Notes: generated from the letters alone by a model not told the origin. Shown: positions 34,816-47,699, counted from the stretch's first letter. The stretch: DNA of 64,000 nt from Ptychodera flava (GCF_041260155.1 NC_091931.1:29012541-29076540), one strand, 5' to 3'. Made by a program: numbers and translations.

Positions 34816-37800
34816 ATGACCAGCCGAGACACTGCGGGTTCTTCTCTGTACAAGGACTACGTGGACGTTCTGGCGAAAGTCAGGCAGTTTTACGGTCGGC
34901 TTGAATTTGACGCGAGGAAAGGTACCAGCGATTTCCGTGAGTTGCAGATGATACTGGGGTCATCCAGTAATGGCGATGGTCCGATTGAGTCCACGCTGGA
35001 GCAAGTCTACAAAAGTTTTGCACCGCCGCACAGACTCAAGCTTGACTTCAGGTACTCGAGCAAGGAAGTCCTTCTGAAACAATTGCGAGACCTTCTGGCT
35101 TACGAGAAACGCGACCCGAAAATGGAAGACAAACTGAAAGTCCTCGTGGACAAGATACTGCAACTCAGGTACAAGGACGGGTTTTGCATATCGGGGCCGA
35201 ACGCCCTCGCAGATGCTTTACCAACGAAGATACCGGGCTATGTCCACGATATGTTGTTAAACCACCAGTTGGATATAACTTGGGAGACGGAGTCGGGCTT
35301 TCCGTCGCATAGCGAGATCTTCCGTAATCCGCCAGTGTTGGCCTGGAAACTCCGAAAGGCGCTGACGATTTACCAAATATTCAAAGAGAGGGGTCAAATT
35401 CACGACCACTACCAACTCGAAAACCTGTGTCCCCCGATTTACGCCAAAACGATGGCCTGGCGATCTTGGTACGAATGGACATTCGTAAACAGTGGGCAGG
35501 AACTACCCGAACTGCGCACAGAAATCGGAGAGTTGCCCCATTGGATCGACAAGGAAATCCAGGATTTCCTCAATGCAGAGTCACAGGAGGAGTGCTACGT
35601 CCACGGAAACTTTGCCGTGTACTGCCTTGTTTTGAAGGATGATTTGTACGGGAAGAGGAGGAGCGCTGGCAAAGACAGTAAGAAAGGGCAAAGGGAATTA
35701 CAGGTGAGGGAACCAACGACGGTGCCAATGAGAATAAGTAATTTTCAAGAGAAAAGCAGACAAGGGTTAAGGGGATATGTTGCCAATACGACAACTTTCT
35801 TCTCAGGTATCGACCATTAGATATTTCGAGGGAGTCGTCGCAAAGTGGAAAAATCTGCCCACTGGGACACCTTCAGCAGTTGTACCTCCTCATAGTCCAG
35901 TCAATCTACGAGATTTTGGCACCTAACCCACCACAATTGCAACAGAATTTTTTTCTTCAGAATGCATTTCAGAGAGGTACCCAGAACAACATATTAAAGT
36001 TTACTCGAATCCACCTTGGGGAAATATGTCTAATTTGCATAAATCAAATATGGCTGCCAGCCATCCAACAAAATAGCATAATTGGCCATATATCACATGT
36101 TAAACAAGCTTTTTTCAGTGATTTCAAAGTCTGACACTAGTTATTTGGCCCAGGGAATCATTTTGGAGGTATAATGTTTCATATAGGCACTTCATTAATT
36201 TGCATAATTTCAATATGGCGGCCAACATTCTTACAAAAGACATTTTCGGTCATATACTACATATTAAACAAACTCTTTCAGTAATTTTTAAGTTAAAAGT
36301 ATATTTCTTTGGTATGGACAAACGTTTTTCGAGATGCAATGATTTGAAAAGGTAATTTGTTAATTTGCATAAATCCAATATGGTGGCCAACATACCTACA
36401 AAAGACATTTTCTGTCATATACCACGTATTAACCCTTTGGGCGCCAAGGTCTATTTTTGTCTACTTTATAAGATGTACCACAGTCATTTTTTCTGCCTTT
36501 TGCCAAAATTTTGATAAAAAAATGTAGCTGATGAAAAATGATATCCATCTGGTCAAAAATTATGAAAAAAACGTACAGAAAAGTTCGCAGAAATTGGTAA
36601 AATATTGCATAAAATTTTTGTGTAAAAAATTACAGCAGTCAAAGGGTTAAACAAGCCATTTCTGTGATTTCAAAGTTAAAAGTATATTTCTTTGGCATGG
36701 ACAAACAATTTTCGAGATGCAATGATTTGCATACTTAGGTATTTCGTTAATTTGCATAAATCCAATAGGGTTGCCAACATACATACAAAAGACATTTTCT
36801 GTCATATACCACGTATTAACCCTTTGGGCGCCAAAGTCTATTATTGTCAACTATATAAAATGTATCACAGTCAATTTTTCTGCTTTTTGCCAAAATTTTG
36901 ATAACAAAATGTAGCTGCTGGAAAATGATATCCATTTGGTCAAAAATTATGAAAAAACGTACAGAAAAATTCACAGAAATTGGTAAAATATTGCATTAAT
37001 TTTTTTTGTGTAAATAATTACAGCAGTCCAAGGGTTAAACAAGCTATTTCTGTGATTTCAAAGTTAAAAGTATATTTCTTTGGCATGGACAAATGATTTT
37101 TGAGGTGCAATGATTTGCCTTGGCTCTTCGTTAATTTGCATAAATCCAATAGGGCGGCCAATATACCTACAAAAGACATTTTCTGTCATATATCATGTAT
37201 TGAACAATCTATTTCAGCCATCTTGAAATTTAAATATATTTCTTGAGCATGAATAAACACCTTTTGCGGTTCAATGTTTGTAAAAGACACTTTGATAAGT
37301 TTCAGAAATTAAATATGGCTGCCAAATTAATGACCAAATAGTTTCTTATATAAATAAGGTTCTGTAGAGATTTTAGCAACCGGAATATCAAAAAAAAAAT
37401 GTTAAGAGGGCACTGCACCAAATGCAGCGTATTTTGCTCAAAATAATTTTTTTGCAAATATTCATCCAATTTGATTAATTTGTTAACCCAAGATTAAAAA
37501 TTGGTTAGGCTCACCTTTTAGCTTGGCAAGCAGTCGTAAGTTGCATAATATAGAAGGGGTAATTTATGCAAATTTATGCAAATCGACCGATTTTCTGCTT
37601 CTCTTCTATCTGAATTTCGAGAATTGCAAAGAATATAACTCTAGTCTGGCTGGGTCAAATTTTCTGAAATTTTCACATTGTTTTTTAAACGCTATATAAC
37701 AGAACAACTATTTTGTTTTGCAATAAAATTCTGATGCAAAAAATGTCAGACTCTTAAAAACTTGATCAACACATAAACTCACAAAAAATTGAAAATTGCA

Positions 37801-40800
37801 TGCTTAGGAAAGGCTTAAAATTAATTCAAACAACTCATCAGCCCAACAGAATCCAACTGTTACACGATACAAGCATGTACATCTGGAAAAATGACACTTG
37901 GAAAAATGACTCAAGATGTACTTGTTTGTATTGTGTAATAGTTGGATTCTGTTTTTGGATTAATTATAAGCCTTTGCTAAAGCATGCATTTTTCAGATTT
38001 TTTTGAGTCTATGTGTCAATAAAGTTTTTATGAATCTGACATTGTTTGCAATAGTGCTAAGTTTCAATTTGTGTGTATTATGGCATTTTTTATTTTTGTC
38101 AAATCATTTTTTCTCTTTTTTAGCTTTGTTGTGTTTATTGTATTTTTGCTGTTATGTGTGATGACTTCTTACCTGTCATCTAGGGGATCTTATAAAGATG
38201 CACCCATCCATAAGAAGGGGGTTCAGTCTCAATTAAAAACTAAAGATTTTGAACACGTCGTTTTTTAACAGTAAACTTTACAGACTACATGTTTTGACAC
38301 TGTACAGTGTTAAACACCCATACAAATTACGAAAATGCCGTACACAGATGAATCCAATGTTATTAATGTTATCCAATTATACGGTGTCGCTCAAATTTGA
38401 TCTGAATTTGTACATACCAAAGATCAACAATAAGTGTTGTTTCTATCTGTTCAGTGCAGGAAAATTCTACGTTGATGTTATGACAATGATTTCTGCACAA
38501 CCAGAAAAACAACAAGAAATATTTAAACCAAAAAAACAAGAATGACAAAGTAAATAACGTCTGAAACTTTAGGTACTGGAGGTCAACTTTAGCAACATGC
38601 ATAGCAGAGAATGTTTCAACCATGGATGTACAAAAATAGACATCCATGGTTTGAGCAGGTCTGTTAATATATCACAGTTCATGAACAATCACAGGAAATG
38701 AATAATAAGCTGTTTCAGTTACTGCCACCACTCCCGCACATAATAGGTACCCTGCATACAAATAGGTTAAAGGTCAAAAACCTCTTACTCAGATGTGTGC
38801 GCTGTTTCAGTTATTGCCACCACTCCTGCACATTTGCAGGATTTCCCCCTTTTCTGACCTCATTTGCATATTTTTGACACTGAAACAACGTCACATCTCA
38901 ACCCCTGCATCTACCTGTACACCAAATACTGAGATATGGTAGCTTTGTTGGTATGAGAGCCTTTGCGTGTGACGGACATACATCCGCACATACATACCTA
39001 CATACAGGCATACAGACATACAGACGCCATAGACTCACCATATAAGCTCTTTTTGGTATTTATATCAATACCAAATATGAGCTGAAAATGAATATCGAAG
39101 GACTTAACAGTTTCTTCTTTATAGTTTCCTAGTGCTAAACACTATACCGAACCCTTATTTATATTAGAAGCTATTAAGCCATGGGGCATTAATATGGCAG
39201 CCATATTTAATTTATGCAAATTATCAAAGGTTCTTTGTAAACATTGAACCACTTAAAGTGTTTCTTCATACCCAAGAAAAATATTAAAAGTTTAAAATCA
39301 CTGAAATAGCTTGTTTAATGCGTGGTATATGACCGACAATGTCCTTTGTTGGAATGTTGGCCACCATATTGGATTTATGCAAATTAACAAATTACCTATT
39401 CAAATAATTGCATCTCGAAAATCATTTGTCCATGCCAAAGAAATATACTTCTAACTTTAAAATCACTGAAATAGCTTGTTTGATACGTGGTATATGACCG
39501 AAAATGTCTTTTGTAGGAATGTTGGCCGCCATATTGGAATTATGCAAATTAATAAAGTGCCTTTATGAAACATTATACCTCCAAAATGATTCCCTGAGCC
39601 TAATAAGTAGTCTCAGACTTTGAAATCACTGAAATAGCTTGTTTAACATGTGATATATGGCCAATTATGTTATTTTGTCGGATGGTTGGCCGCCATATTT
39701 GATTTATGCAAATTAGTCATATTTCCCCAAGGTAGATTCGAGTAAACTTTTAATATGTTGTTCTGGGTACCTCTCTGAAATGCATTCTGAAGAAAAAAAT
39801 TCTGTTGCAATTTGTGGTGGGTCTAACCCTATTTTGACTGGACTAACAATATCGGTAAAAAAAATATTCGCATATCGGAAACAAAGACAGTTACATGCCT
39901 GTAACCACAGTCGCTTGGTGGGCTATTCAGCTCTGGGACTATTCGCCCCATAGACGAGTGTACAGAAGCGAGAAACCACGTCACTTCTGTACACTCGTCT
40001 ATGGGGCGAATAGTCCCAGAGCTGAATAGCCCACCAAGCGACTGTGCTGTAACTGTTGAAAAAATGTGCATGTGTTTCACCCTTTAAAAATCATGTCAAA
40101 TCTTGGAACGGTTGGAAAAAAATTCAAGTCCGCACTCTGAGCACCCATCCCTATAACGTTTGTTCGGGTACTTGTATAAACTGTACAAAATTTCCTGTTC
40201 TTCACTGCCGTTGTCAATGTATCGACCAATTGCACCGTTAATTTGACCGGCACGTTCATCAGTGGTGTTTAAAGGTGGTCGACCCCCTGTCCGGATACTG
40301 TAGATTGCTTGGCCACCAAAGAGGGCCAGGGGCAAAAGCATAGTTCCATCGAGTTATTTAGTTTTTAATTATAATAGTGGATGATGAATTAGATGAAATC
40401 TATACACGCGTAGCCAACAGTGTTTTTACGCCGATACGTGACCTCACCTTCATGATATGATGTGGTGTGACGAGCGTGACGTGACGTGACGTGCGACGTG
40501 ACATGACGCGATGTGATAATTACTATATTTTTGTTTAGCTCATCATATAATGCAATTGAATGATCAACTCGTTTGCATGGAGTCCTATGATCAATTCTAA
40601 ACTTTCACTTTCATTTTCGTCGTACGATATGACAAAATCCAATCATAGAGTAATGTTGTTTAAATCTGACACAGAGTCACTACGAAGGTCGCGTGAACTA
40701 CCCGATTTACGATGTTGGTGGCTAGGATATACCCAGGGGCACGTCAACAAGCCGATTTCGGAATTTTGTACTCACCAGAGATGTGTAATATTCATTACAT

Positions 40801-43800
40801 TATTGTAAAATAATAGAAGAAGGTGAGGGGAAGGACAATCGAAATTTATACTTTAAGATCATCATGATCTCAAGTCGTCCCGACAGAAGTTGTGGGCAGA
40901 TACACAACTTAACTGGCCTGAATATCTAAAACTCCACATCTTGTCCCGTTTTTGTGTCAGGTACGCTCTGTTCAGCGGTGTATATATCGCGAAAAAAAGC
41001 AGCCTTGTTTTGATTAATCTGACAGATGCACCTTTGATGGCGAGACCTGACCAAATATCATCATTAATATTTAGCTAGATGTCGAGATATTGCATACATG
41101 TCAGTGGTATCATCAAAGCATTCAATAGTATCTATATGTGCGAGGGTCATCGGGGATCAATTTTGACAGCTTAGCTAGCTAATGCAAACAAGTTTTTTGC
41201 ATCGCATCTCGATAAATACTGGGTAGTCAGGACAATCGCGAGTGTCCATCGATAAACAAACCAACGGGCCGGTCCCATACTTTGAACCGTTTTGGAGTTC
41301 GGCTTGCAAGATGACAAAGCCCTGCCCGGGGACGGAGAAGACACCTCTGAGCTTTCCTGGTGAGATAAATCTTACTCTTCTCTGATTATGGCAATCCACA
41401 CATAAATTGCAGATGACTAAAGATGCTTCTTGAGCACAGAGAGAGGTGTGCTGGTCGACATTTAATTTCAGTGTTAAGCAAACCATTTTATAGGGAAACA
41501 GTATAAGCCTTAATTTTGTGTGTCGCATGTTTCTCTTTTCCACTTCAAGTTATTTACCTTTTTCACCGCTAAATCATATATAATCAACATTCTCTACAGA
41601 GCTGGAGACCAACTGATCGATGCGAGAAATTTCTGAAACTTTTTTGGAAATATTAATTTTGCTGCAAACCAGTCAGTAATGAATTGTGACGGCCAGTCGC
41701 AGCTCCCCCTAAGCCATCATACTGTCCTCCTTTTTTTAGCTTTGCACAAAATCACGTATTTTAAGGTCTTCGACTTCAAACTGACAAATGTACACAGAAT
41801 TGATCGAATATCTCTAAGCGGCAAATGTTCAACACGCGATGCCGGGAACAAGACCCCCGCAAACAACAACAACAACAAACAAACAGCGATAAACAACAAA
41901 AACGTGATCAGCTTTTCTACACAAGGGTACCCTGCCCGGACAGGTATATTTACGTCAAAGGTAAAATAAAGAGATCGCCATGTCAGACAGTTGTTGTAAG
42001 CTTATCATATCTCTGCACACTTCCTGAACTCTTACTAGTACTGCATTACGAGCGGGATACATTCCGTAAATAAATATTGCCCTTGAGTTATTATTATGAC
42101 ATCAACATCGATACGGCCGGTGCACGTGGAGAACAAAGTTACATTTGCGCATGTCCGTAGTTATCTCTCTTGTACATGTCGCTCTCTGGGGACAACGAGA
42201 TAAGGGTGTATGCTTACCAGTTGGTGTGTCGAAAAGGAAAATAAAATTAGCTCCTAAGGCCGCAGAATAAAAATAAGGCATCAATGAAGTTTTTCGCATC
42301 TGAGAAACAAACAAATCATCAAAAAATTTTCAGTATGTTGAAGTGAAAGTGGCCACCATCTTCTGCGGTAACTCTGGGGGAGAAATAAAACTTTCAAGAT
42401 ACATAACAGCACGTTGAGCGTTAGTCAGGATTTTAACATGAATGGTTTTTCATGTTCCGACAGCGTAATGTGTGCGCGCTCTTATTTTCAACTTTTCCAG
42501 CCACATCTCAGCAGGTTTTCCCCCAACATTCACCCTCAAATATGTACTGGTCAACCCCTAACGGGTCATCATTTGACCATTCCAGGAGGAGCATACTCGG
42601 CAAAACTCTCCACGCACAGAGCGGCACTATCATAGAGTCAGTGGAACGCTTATTAAAATACCGATGTGAGTTAATTATTATCAATGAGTAAAATTATGTC
42701 AAATTTGCAAATGGCATACCGACAAAAACACAAGAAAATGGAATAAAGACAACAAACAAGCGGATCGTTCGTTGAAATGTATCACAAACATCTTAGCAGA
42801 TTAATTGTGAGACATCACGTAATCACGTTACTATGAAAACTTCATTTCTATATGAAAAAAGGAGCATTTTAAGCAAGAAGTTTTCTTGTTTGTTGTTTTA
42901 CTTACATTTATATGTTGTTGTTTTTTTTGTAATTCAATCTACCGTCTTTAGGGTGAGCCAGAAATGCTTTTATTGGTATAGTTCGGTATATGTGTATGCG
43001 TTGTGTATATTGGTCAAGTGTCTCAGCCTCGTCTTTTCAGTCTTTTGGAGTGGACGAAGGCCAAACGACGAGATGCTAGACTAGTGTGTATAGACAATCT
43101 GCCTGTACACATCAAGAAAGCTCTTGTTCTGTGCCAGTTGATTTCTAATCCTAGAAGTCGCCCAAATACAAAGTGAAAATGTACGACAACTAACTGCCAA
43201 CAGCCAGGCAGGTGCTTTCAACTGAGGTCATTGAATTCACCACGATACAAAGTCCTAAACACCGAATACTAAATGTATAATTGTTTACTCTTTGCACACA
43301 AATTGATGGTATTGACACATTCATAACAGACAATTACATATGGAAGTGAAAAAATTCCGTTCATTATTTGTTATTACCAGGACTGGTAACATAGAATTAC
43401 ACCAGAGTTGTTATATATTTCTACATACACTTATTTCACACTGTAGTCTGTTTGTTATTTTCACTGGTCCTCCGGTCAAGTAAAAAAACTTGGAGGTCCT
43501 GCACTTGACTCACACACCCACTCATATCACTTCGTTTCGTCATCGGCTCTGTTCTTTCCTCTCTATCAAAGCCGTGTCCTCATGCGTACAATGCTTGTTC
43601 ATAATACATGTAGTGATATCAGTGCACCACGGCGTGAGGGATCTGCAGATAATCGCAACCAGACATTCAGGTAACTTTAAAATGTTCCCTGTCTGACCAA
43701 ATAATACCTGCCTTTTTACATGTAATAAATGTCTTTCATACTGTATACCCCTACCCGATCTCAAGAATATTATTTCAACCAATCCATGGGAAGGTAACTG

Positions 43801-44341
43801 TAAACTTCACTTTTCCAGTGCAAATATACTCCAGGCAGACATGCATGCAGGCAGTTCTTTCCTTCTCTGCCTTCGTCAATGCACGTGTGGACGTGTAATA
43901 CCTCATTCAAACGATTTACAAGACTACTAACACGTTTGCATCAAGTCACTTTATACATAACCAGCTAATCTGCTGAAAAATGCAGTCAATGCTGTATCTG
44001 ACAGTGTTTTAAATTTTTTCTTTCAGCTGTACATCGGCAGTGCTGTCCACGGTACTCTTCAACGCTGGATCCATGATTCCCACGCGCATTGCAAGGCGGT
44101 GTCGGCGGTCTTGAAACACCTGAGGAGTTGTCCGGGCGACACCTTCCTTCCTTACCCGGGTCCCGTCAGTACCATGGAAGCCTGCCTAGCCCTGGCAACC
44201 CTGCTGGGCAAGCAGGCAGCCATCTTTATAATCAGTAGCTACGGCAACAAGGAAGGGATGCTTCGTCGAGAGGAAGATCTAATAAGGCGGCTTAATTTAT
44301 CAGACATGAGACTTGGTATGAACTATCCAGCTGATTACTAA
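34816..44341 (+). CDS. Protein with C-terminal GIY-YIG nuclease-like domain (2 main exons)
   Basis: Exons 34816-35703 (donor CAG|GTGAGG) and 44027-44341 (acceptor TTTCTTTCAG) join in phase 0, giving about 400 residues. Residues 1-260 are an unrecognised, mostly helical, charged region. The C-terminus reads NFAVYCLVL (265-273), then LYIGSA (297-302), TLQRWIHDSHAH with R309, and RREEDLIRRLN...GMN with E378/E379 and N395. This is the order of a GIY-YIG domain: [GA]-x-Y strand, YIG strand, Arg helix, metal-binding Glu and late Asn. The first glycine is replaced by Ala, and the spacing between the two strands is longer than usual because of a basic loop at the exon join. GIY-YIG enzymes cut DNA with a single metal ion; activity here is inferred. 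Missing the splice would give a 334-residue form without YIG. The composition is GC-richer than its surroundings, as expected for real coding DNA. Confidence 0.68.
36433..36646 (+). mobile_element. piggyBac-like MITE, copy 2
   Basis: CCCTTTGGGCGCC ... GCAGTCAAAGGG between two TTAA (36429-36432 and 36647-36650). The neighbouring tandem unit at about 36262-36275 shows the same site without the insert (CATATTAAACAAAC), a natural empty site. Confidence 0.85.
36820..37034 (+). mobile_element. piggyBac-like MITE, copy 3
   Basis: Same element, same TTAA position and same flanking unit text as copy 2 one tandem unit earlier. The pair arose by duplication of an already occupied unit rather than by two insertions. 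Confidence 0.85.
38700..39075 (+). repeat. Dispersed repeat with terminal hairpin
   Basis: Body with CATTTGCATATTTTTGACACTG in shortened form, ACCTGTACACCAAATA, then GTGACGGACATACATCC, a CATACATACAG microsatellite and the closing palindrome AAGCTCTTTTTGGTATT ... ACCAAATATGAGCT. Confidence 0.7.
39906..40046. mobile_element. Near-perfect foldback element (141 bp)
   Basis: Two arms of about 62 bases, from CACAGTCGCTTGGTGGGC to GAGTGTACAGAAG, are perfect inverted copies around a loop of roughly 15 bases. The identity implies recent origin or gene conversion. Related to 44478-44684 through the block GGACTAT[GT]CGCCCC[AG]TAGACG. Confidence 0.85.
40047..44026. other. Rest of the 8.3-kb GIY-YIG intron
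   Basis: Holds a GTGACGTGACG minisatellite near 40463-40510, ACA-rich text at 41855-41885 and ordinary AT-rich sequence. I saw no further exon that fits the phase between the two main exons. Confidence 0.45.
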
Positions 44342-44477
44342 CCTTTCCAGGCCAGTTTCTACGTAAGCAGGGGTCCACATGCACCACTGAGATCGATGGA
44401 GTCGGGTCAAACCATTGTGGTGAAAGGGGCAATGTCTGAAAAAGAGAGTGTATGATTATTCAGTCTTTTCACATTCT

Positions 44478-44684
44478 CCTGTGATCTATTCCGCTCTTGG
44501 ACTATGCGCCCCGTAGACGTGTACATTTGCTTGAGAAAAACGTCGAAGATGACATGGTGGCATAATCCCTGTACGAAATAGCCATTTGATTTCCTGACTT
44601 GGTTTTTCTCAAGCATATGTACACACGTCTATGGCACGCGTGCGTCTATTGGGCGCATAGTCCACGAGCGGAATAGATCACAGG
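44478..44684. mobile_element. Foldback element (207 bp), related to 39906-40046
   Basis: The arms run from CCTGTGATCTATTCCGCTC to a GCTTGAGAAAAAC block and are inverted with about 85-90% identity. The right arm has an extra GGCACGCGTGCGTCTATT insert. The centre is about 55 bases. Lies just 3' of the last GIY-YIG exon. Confidence 0.78.
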
Positions 44685-45088
44685 GGACTGTGGTCTTTTC
44701 GTGTGAGTTTTTGATCATTGAAGCTGAAATACTTGACCTTGAGTGGTGCTGTGAATGCGACGTCGAGTAGAGCAGCTTTTGCTGGATTACGCCAGCCCTG
44801 CTGTGTAGACTCCGCTCTGAATCTGATTCAGCTGTCATGAACTGAAAGTCAACCAAAATCAAACGTTTTGCATGACATGAAGACATACACAAAAGGCTGT
44901 TTCAAAAATAACTCATTTTGTATTCGTCAGCTTGAACCAAGTCTGTAGGTACATCTCATTCCTCTATAATTTTCAAGTCCAGTGTCATTCATATAGATGA
45001 TCTGTCATTTTCTTCCATGTGTTCGGTCACAGGTACCTGAAGTTGTCAGCTCTGTTTGTATACTCCACGCACCTATGTTTTTGGTTAA

Positions 45089-45440
45089 GGTAGTATGCGC
45101 CTTGAACAGGGAAAGACTTAAACTTTTGCTCAAACTTTCCTCATTGAATCTTTGAACCATGCTCTTTCAAAATCATAAATAAAAATCGGGGTTCACCGTG
45201 CAAATTTAGGTACCAGAGAAACAAATTACCCAGATTTACCAATATTTAAAATTCAAAATGGCCGCCATCCCTGTGTTAATTACTTTATGGAAAAAAATAT
45301 AATTTTCGATTTTCGAAAAAATAAGACGGTGAAAAGTTTTTACATCAAGAGCTTGAAAATGAACCCCCACACGTGGTATATCAGAAAAGAATTGTAAAAG
45401 TTTGAGAGTCAAAGTATCTGTCCACGAGGCGCATTCTACC
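45089..45440. mobile_element. TTAA-flanked MITE, complete copy (352 bp)
   Basis: GGTAGTATGCGCCTTGAAC at the left and GAGGCGCATTCTACC at the right are inverted termini between TTAA 45085-45088 and TTAA 45441-45444. The decayed relative is at 23198-23540. The internal AATGGCCGCCATCCCTGTG is shared. Confidence 0.8.
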
Positions 45441-46123
45441 TTAACTTTACATATTGTAACACAGAAGGGCGAGGTCATGTACAGTCTGGCTATTTCGGGT
45501 TAGAACCTGAAATCACCTAAACGCTGGTTAAACTAAAAGCTGAAAGATGCCTTTTATTTTTTATTTTTTGAGGATTAATTTATAATTTGCCATTTGACTG
45601 TTTGTACAAATGGACATGTCACTTTGAAATAATTGCAGGTTTCTGTTTGTGAGTGTCACTGTTGAAAAACTTATTTTGCGAGAGGTTTGAGTTTTACTTT
45701 GGGTTTAAAAGTTTGAGATTTGCCGTACATGTGCCATGGTTTGAGTAGTAGAGTCCCAGGACAGCATAGAAACTATGCAGAGACATCTAATGCACAAATT
45801 CCAAATATTGCAACTATTTTCTCATTTACTTTGATCTGCTTTCTCTTGAAGCCTCGCCCCAGTACATTTGACAATATACTTTATTACTTTATACTTCTTT
45901 GTGTAATCTTCACACTTGTTGAGACACTCAGTAGTGAGCATGCAATGCCTCAGGTACTGGGCATCACTATTGTTGAATTCAAATAAATTCAAGTGAATTC
46001 AAGTCAATTCTCAATGATTACAGTTCACAAAAGATCAAATTAATTTTCCAGCTTTGATGACAAGCTGCGCAGTACTTGACATCAACGTCAGCATGCTGTA
46101 GGCAGTAAACCAGGGGATGCAAG

Positions 46124-46126
46124 GAT

Positions 46127-46191
<65 letters not shown>

Positions 46192-46226
46192 TATTTTATA
46201 TATAATATATAAAATACAATATTATT

Positions 46227-46270
<44 letters not shown>

Positions 46271-46507
46271 TGAGAATCAAGGAACTTGTAGTTGTCACTC
46301 TACAGGCTGTTTCATGCGCTAAGCAATCATCAGGATTGATGATGATTGCTTAGCGCATGAAACAGCCTGATGATTGACTGATGATTGCTTAGCGCATGAA
46401 ACAGCCTGTAGAGTGACAACTACAAGTTCCTTGATTCTCAGTATTACCGCCCTGCAGAAATGCATTGAGCACTATACTTTGCCTGCATTACAAGCAAACC
46501 ATTTTCG

Positions 46508-46601
<94 letters not shown>
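46124..46601. repeat. TA microsatellites around an inverted repeat with hammerhead-like motifs
   Basis: TA tracts at about 46124-46262 and 46507-46601 frame an inverted repeat (46269-46443). Its arms read ACTGAGAATCAAGGAACTTG ... TACAGGCTGTTTCATGCGC and back. The core CTGATGATTGCTTAGCGCATGAAAC, here named by its parts CTGATGA, TGC/GCA stem and GAAAC, occurs three times: once inverted near 46300-46333, once near 46340-46362, and once at 46378-46402. The CTGATGA plus GAAAC order is that of a hammerhead ribozyme core. Confidence 0.6.
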
Positions 46602-46603
<2 letters not shown>

Positions 46604-47405
46604 GATCATTAGAGGTGACATTTACTGAGGTTTACTGAGGTTGAGCATTATTATGAAGATGGCCATCACAAAATATATAAAACCTAGTGTCTGTTGTCGG
46701 TATAATATTTGCCTTGAAATGGTTTGAGCTTTCTAAAACCTGAAGCAGACAGATTGTCATGGTTTGCAGAGATAATGGTGCTCAAAACAATCTCCATCGC
46801 TTTCTTACCAAAGGTTATACATTCAGTACATCAGTAATTTCTTTTGAGTCAACCATTTTTGCACAGATGTGCGCAGCAATTTTTTTTAAATACTTAAGTA
46901 TGACCTTCAATTATATTCTTGGCCAAAGCTTATAATCTTTAAAGTTCAATGATATATTCTGATATCCAATACTTTTAAGTTGTTTACATTTAAAATGCCT
47001 GAAAATGCAAGTAAGAGACTTATACTCTCAGTACTTAAGTCAACTGAACTCAGTGTATCTCTGTGTAATTTAATGGCAGCGATAAGATAAAATGAAATCT
47101 ACAGATGTTGTAATTTCTACAAAACAATGACAACAACATCAATAGTACATCTGGATACGCATATTGAAGGCCTGTACTTGTCAATTATCATCTTCATACC
47201 AGTCTTTTGAGTCTAGAAAACATTTTTGTATCAATCTGCATTGTCATGACAACACACTGATGTAGATAATTACACTGACACAATCAAAGAATGCACACTT
47301 TATAGCACGTTTCCGTATTCTGTGATTAACTCACTGTTAATTCTGAAGAGAAACTGCATTTTACTGGCTTCGTACAGCCTAAACTATTGTACTGCTCGGA
47401 ATTAA

Positions 47406-47620
47406 TCCATTGAGTGCTGTAAATTTTCCCACCAAAATTTTGTGCAACATTTCATCGATTTTATGAAATTTTTCTGTAATTTTGTTGATAATTTTGGATC
47501 AAATGGACATCACATTTCATTGCTTACAGTATTTTATCAAAATTTTGGCAAAAATTTTGAAAAAATTGACTGGGGTATATTTTATAAAGGCAACAAAATT
47601 TGACTTTGGTGCTCAAAGGG
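47406..47620 (-). mobile_element. piggyBac-like MITE, copy 4 (reverse)
   Basis: TCCATTGAGTGCTGTAAATT after TTAA, ending GGTGCTCAAAGGG before TTGA (a mutated TTAA). Same family as 25989, 36433, 36820 and 61368, in opposite orientation. Confidence 0.8.
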
Positions 47621-47699
47621 TTGAGATTGAATTTATGGCTATAAAACTGAATTGTGCAATACTAGGCAAACTGTTCTTACAAGAGAGTTTATCCCGGTA

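Larger units (their letters stand above)
35936..39822. mobile_element. Large inverted-repeat element in the GIY-YIG gene intron
   Basis: ACCCACCACAATTGCAACAG begins at 35936 and its near-inverse ends at 39822. CTA flanks both ends (35933-35935 and 39823-39825), suggesting a 3-bp target duplication. The arms (about 35936-37340, and inverted 39170-39822) consist of tandem units near 170 bases. Each unit contains AATTTGCATAAATCCAATAT, GGCGGCCAACAT, AAAGACATTTTCTGTCATA and ATTTCTTTGGCATGGAC. The left arm has more units than the right. The middle is AT-rich and holds another dispersed repeat. No transposase seen. Confidence 0.62.

Noticed and set aside
35704-35820. In-frame extension of the GIY-YIG exon past 35703
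   Set aside because: Follows a strong GTGAGG donor, and the sequence loses coding character; it could be a retained-intron end but is more likely intron.
41175-41543. 122-codon minus-strand frame with a few Cys pairs (CNLCVDC)
   Set aside because: No splice signals, domain match or repeat support; it may be chance in a slightly GC-richer intron.
46035-46601. 75- and 87-codon frames with IYIYIY runs
   Set aside because: Translation of TA tracts and of the inverted repeat.
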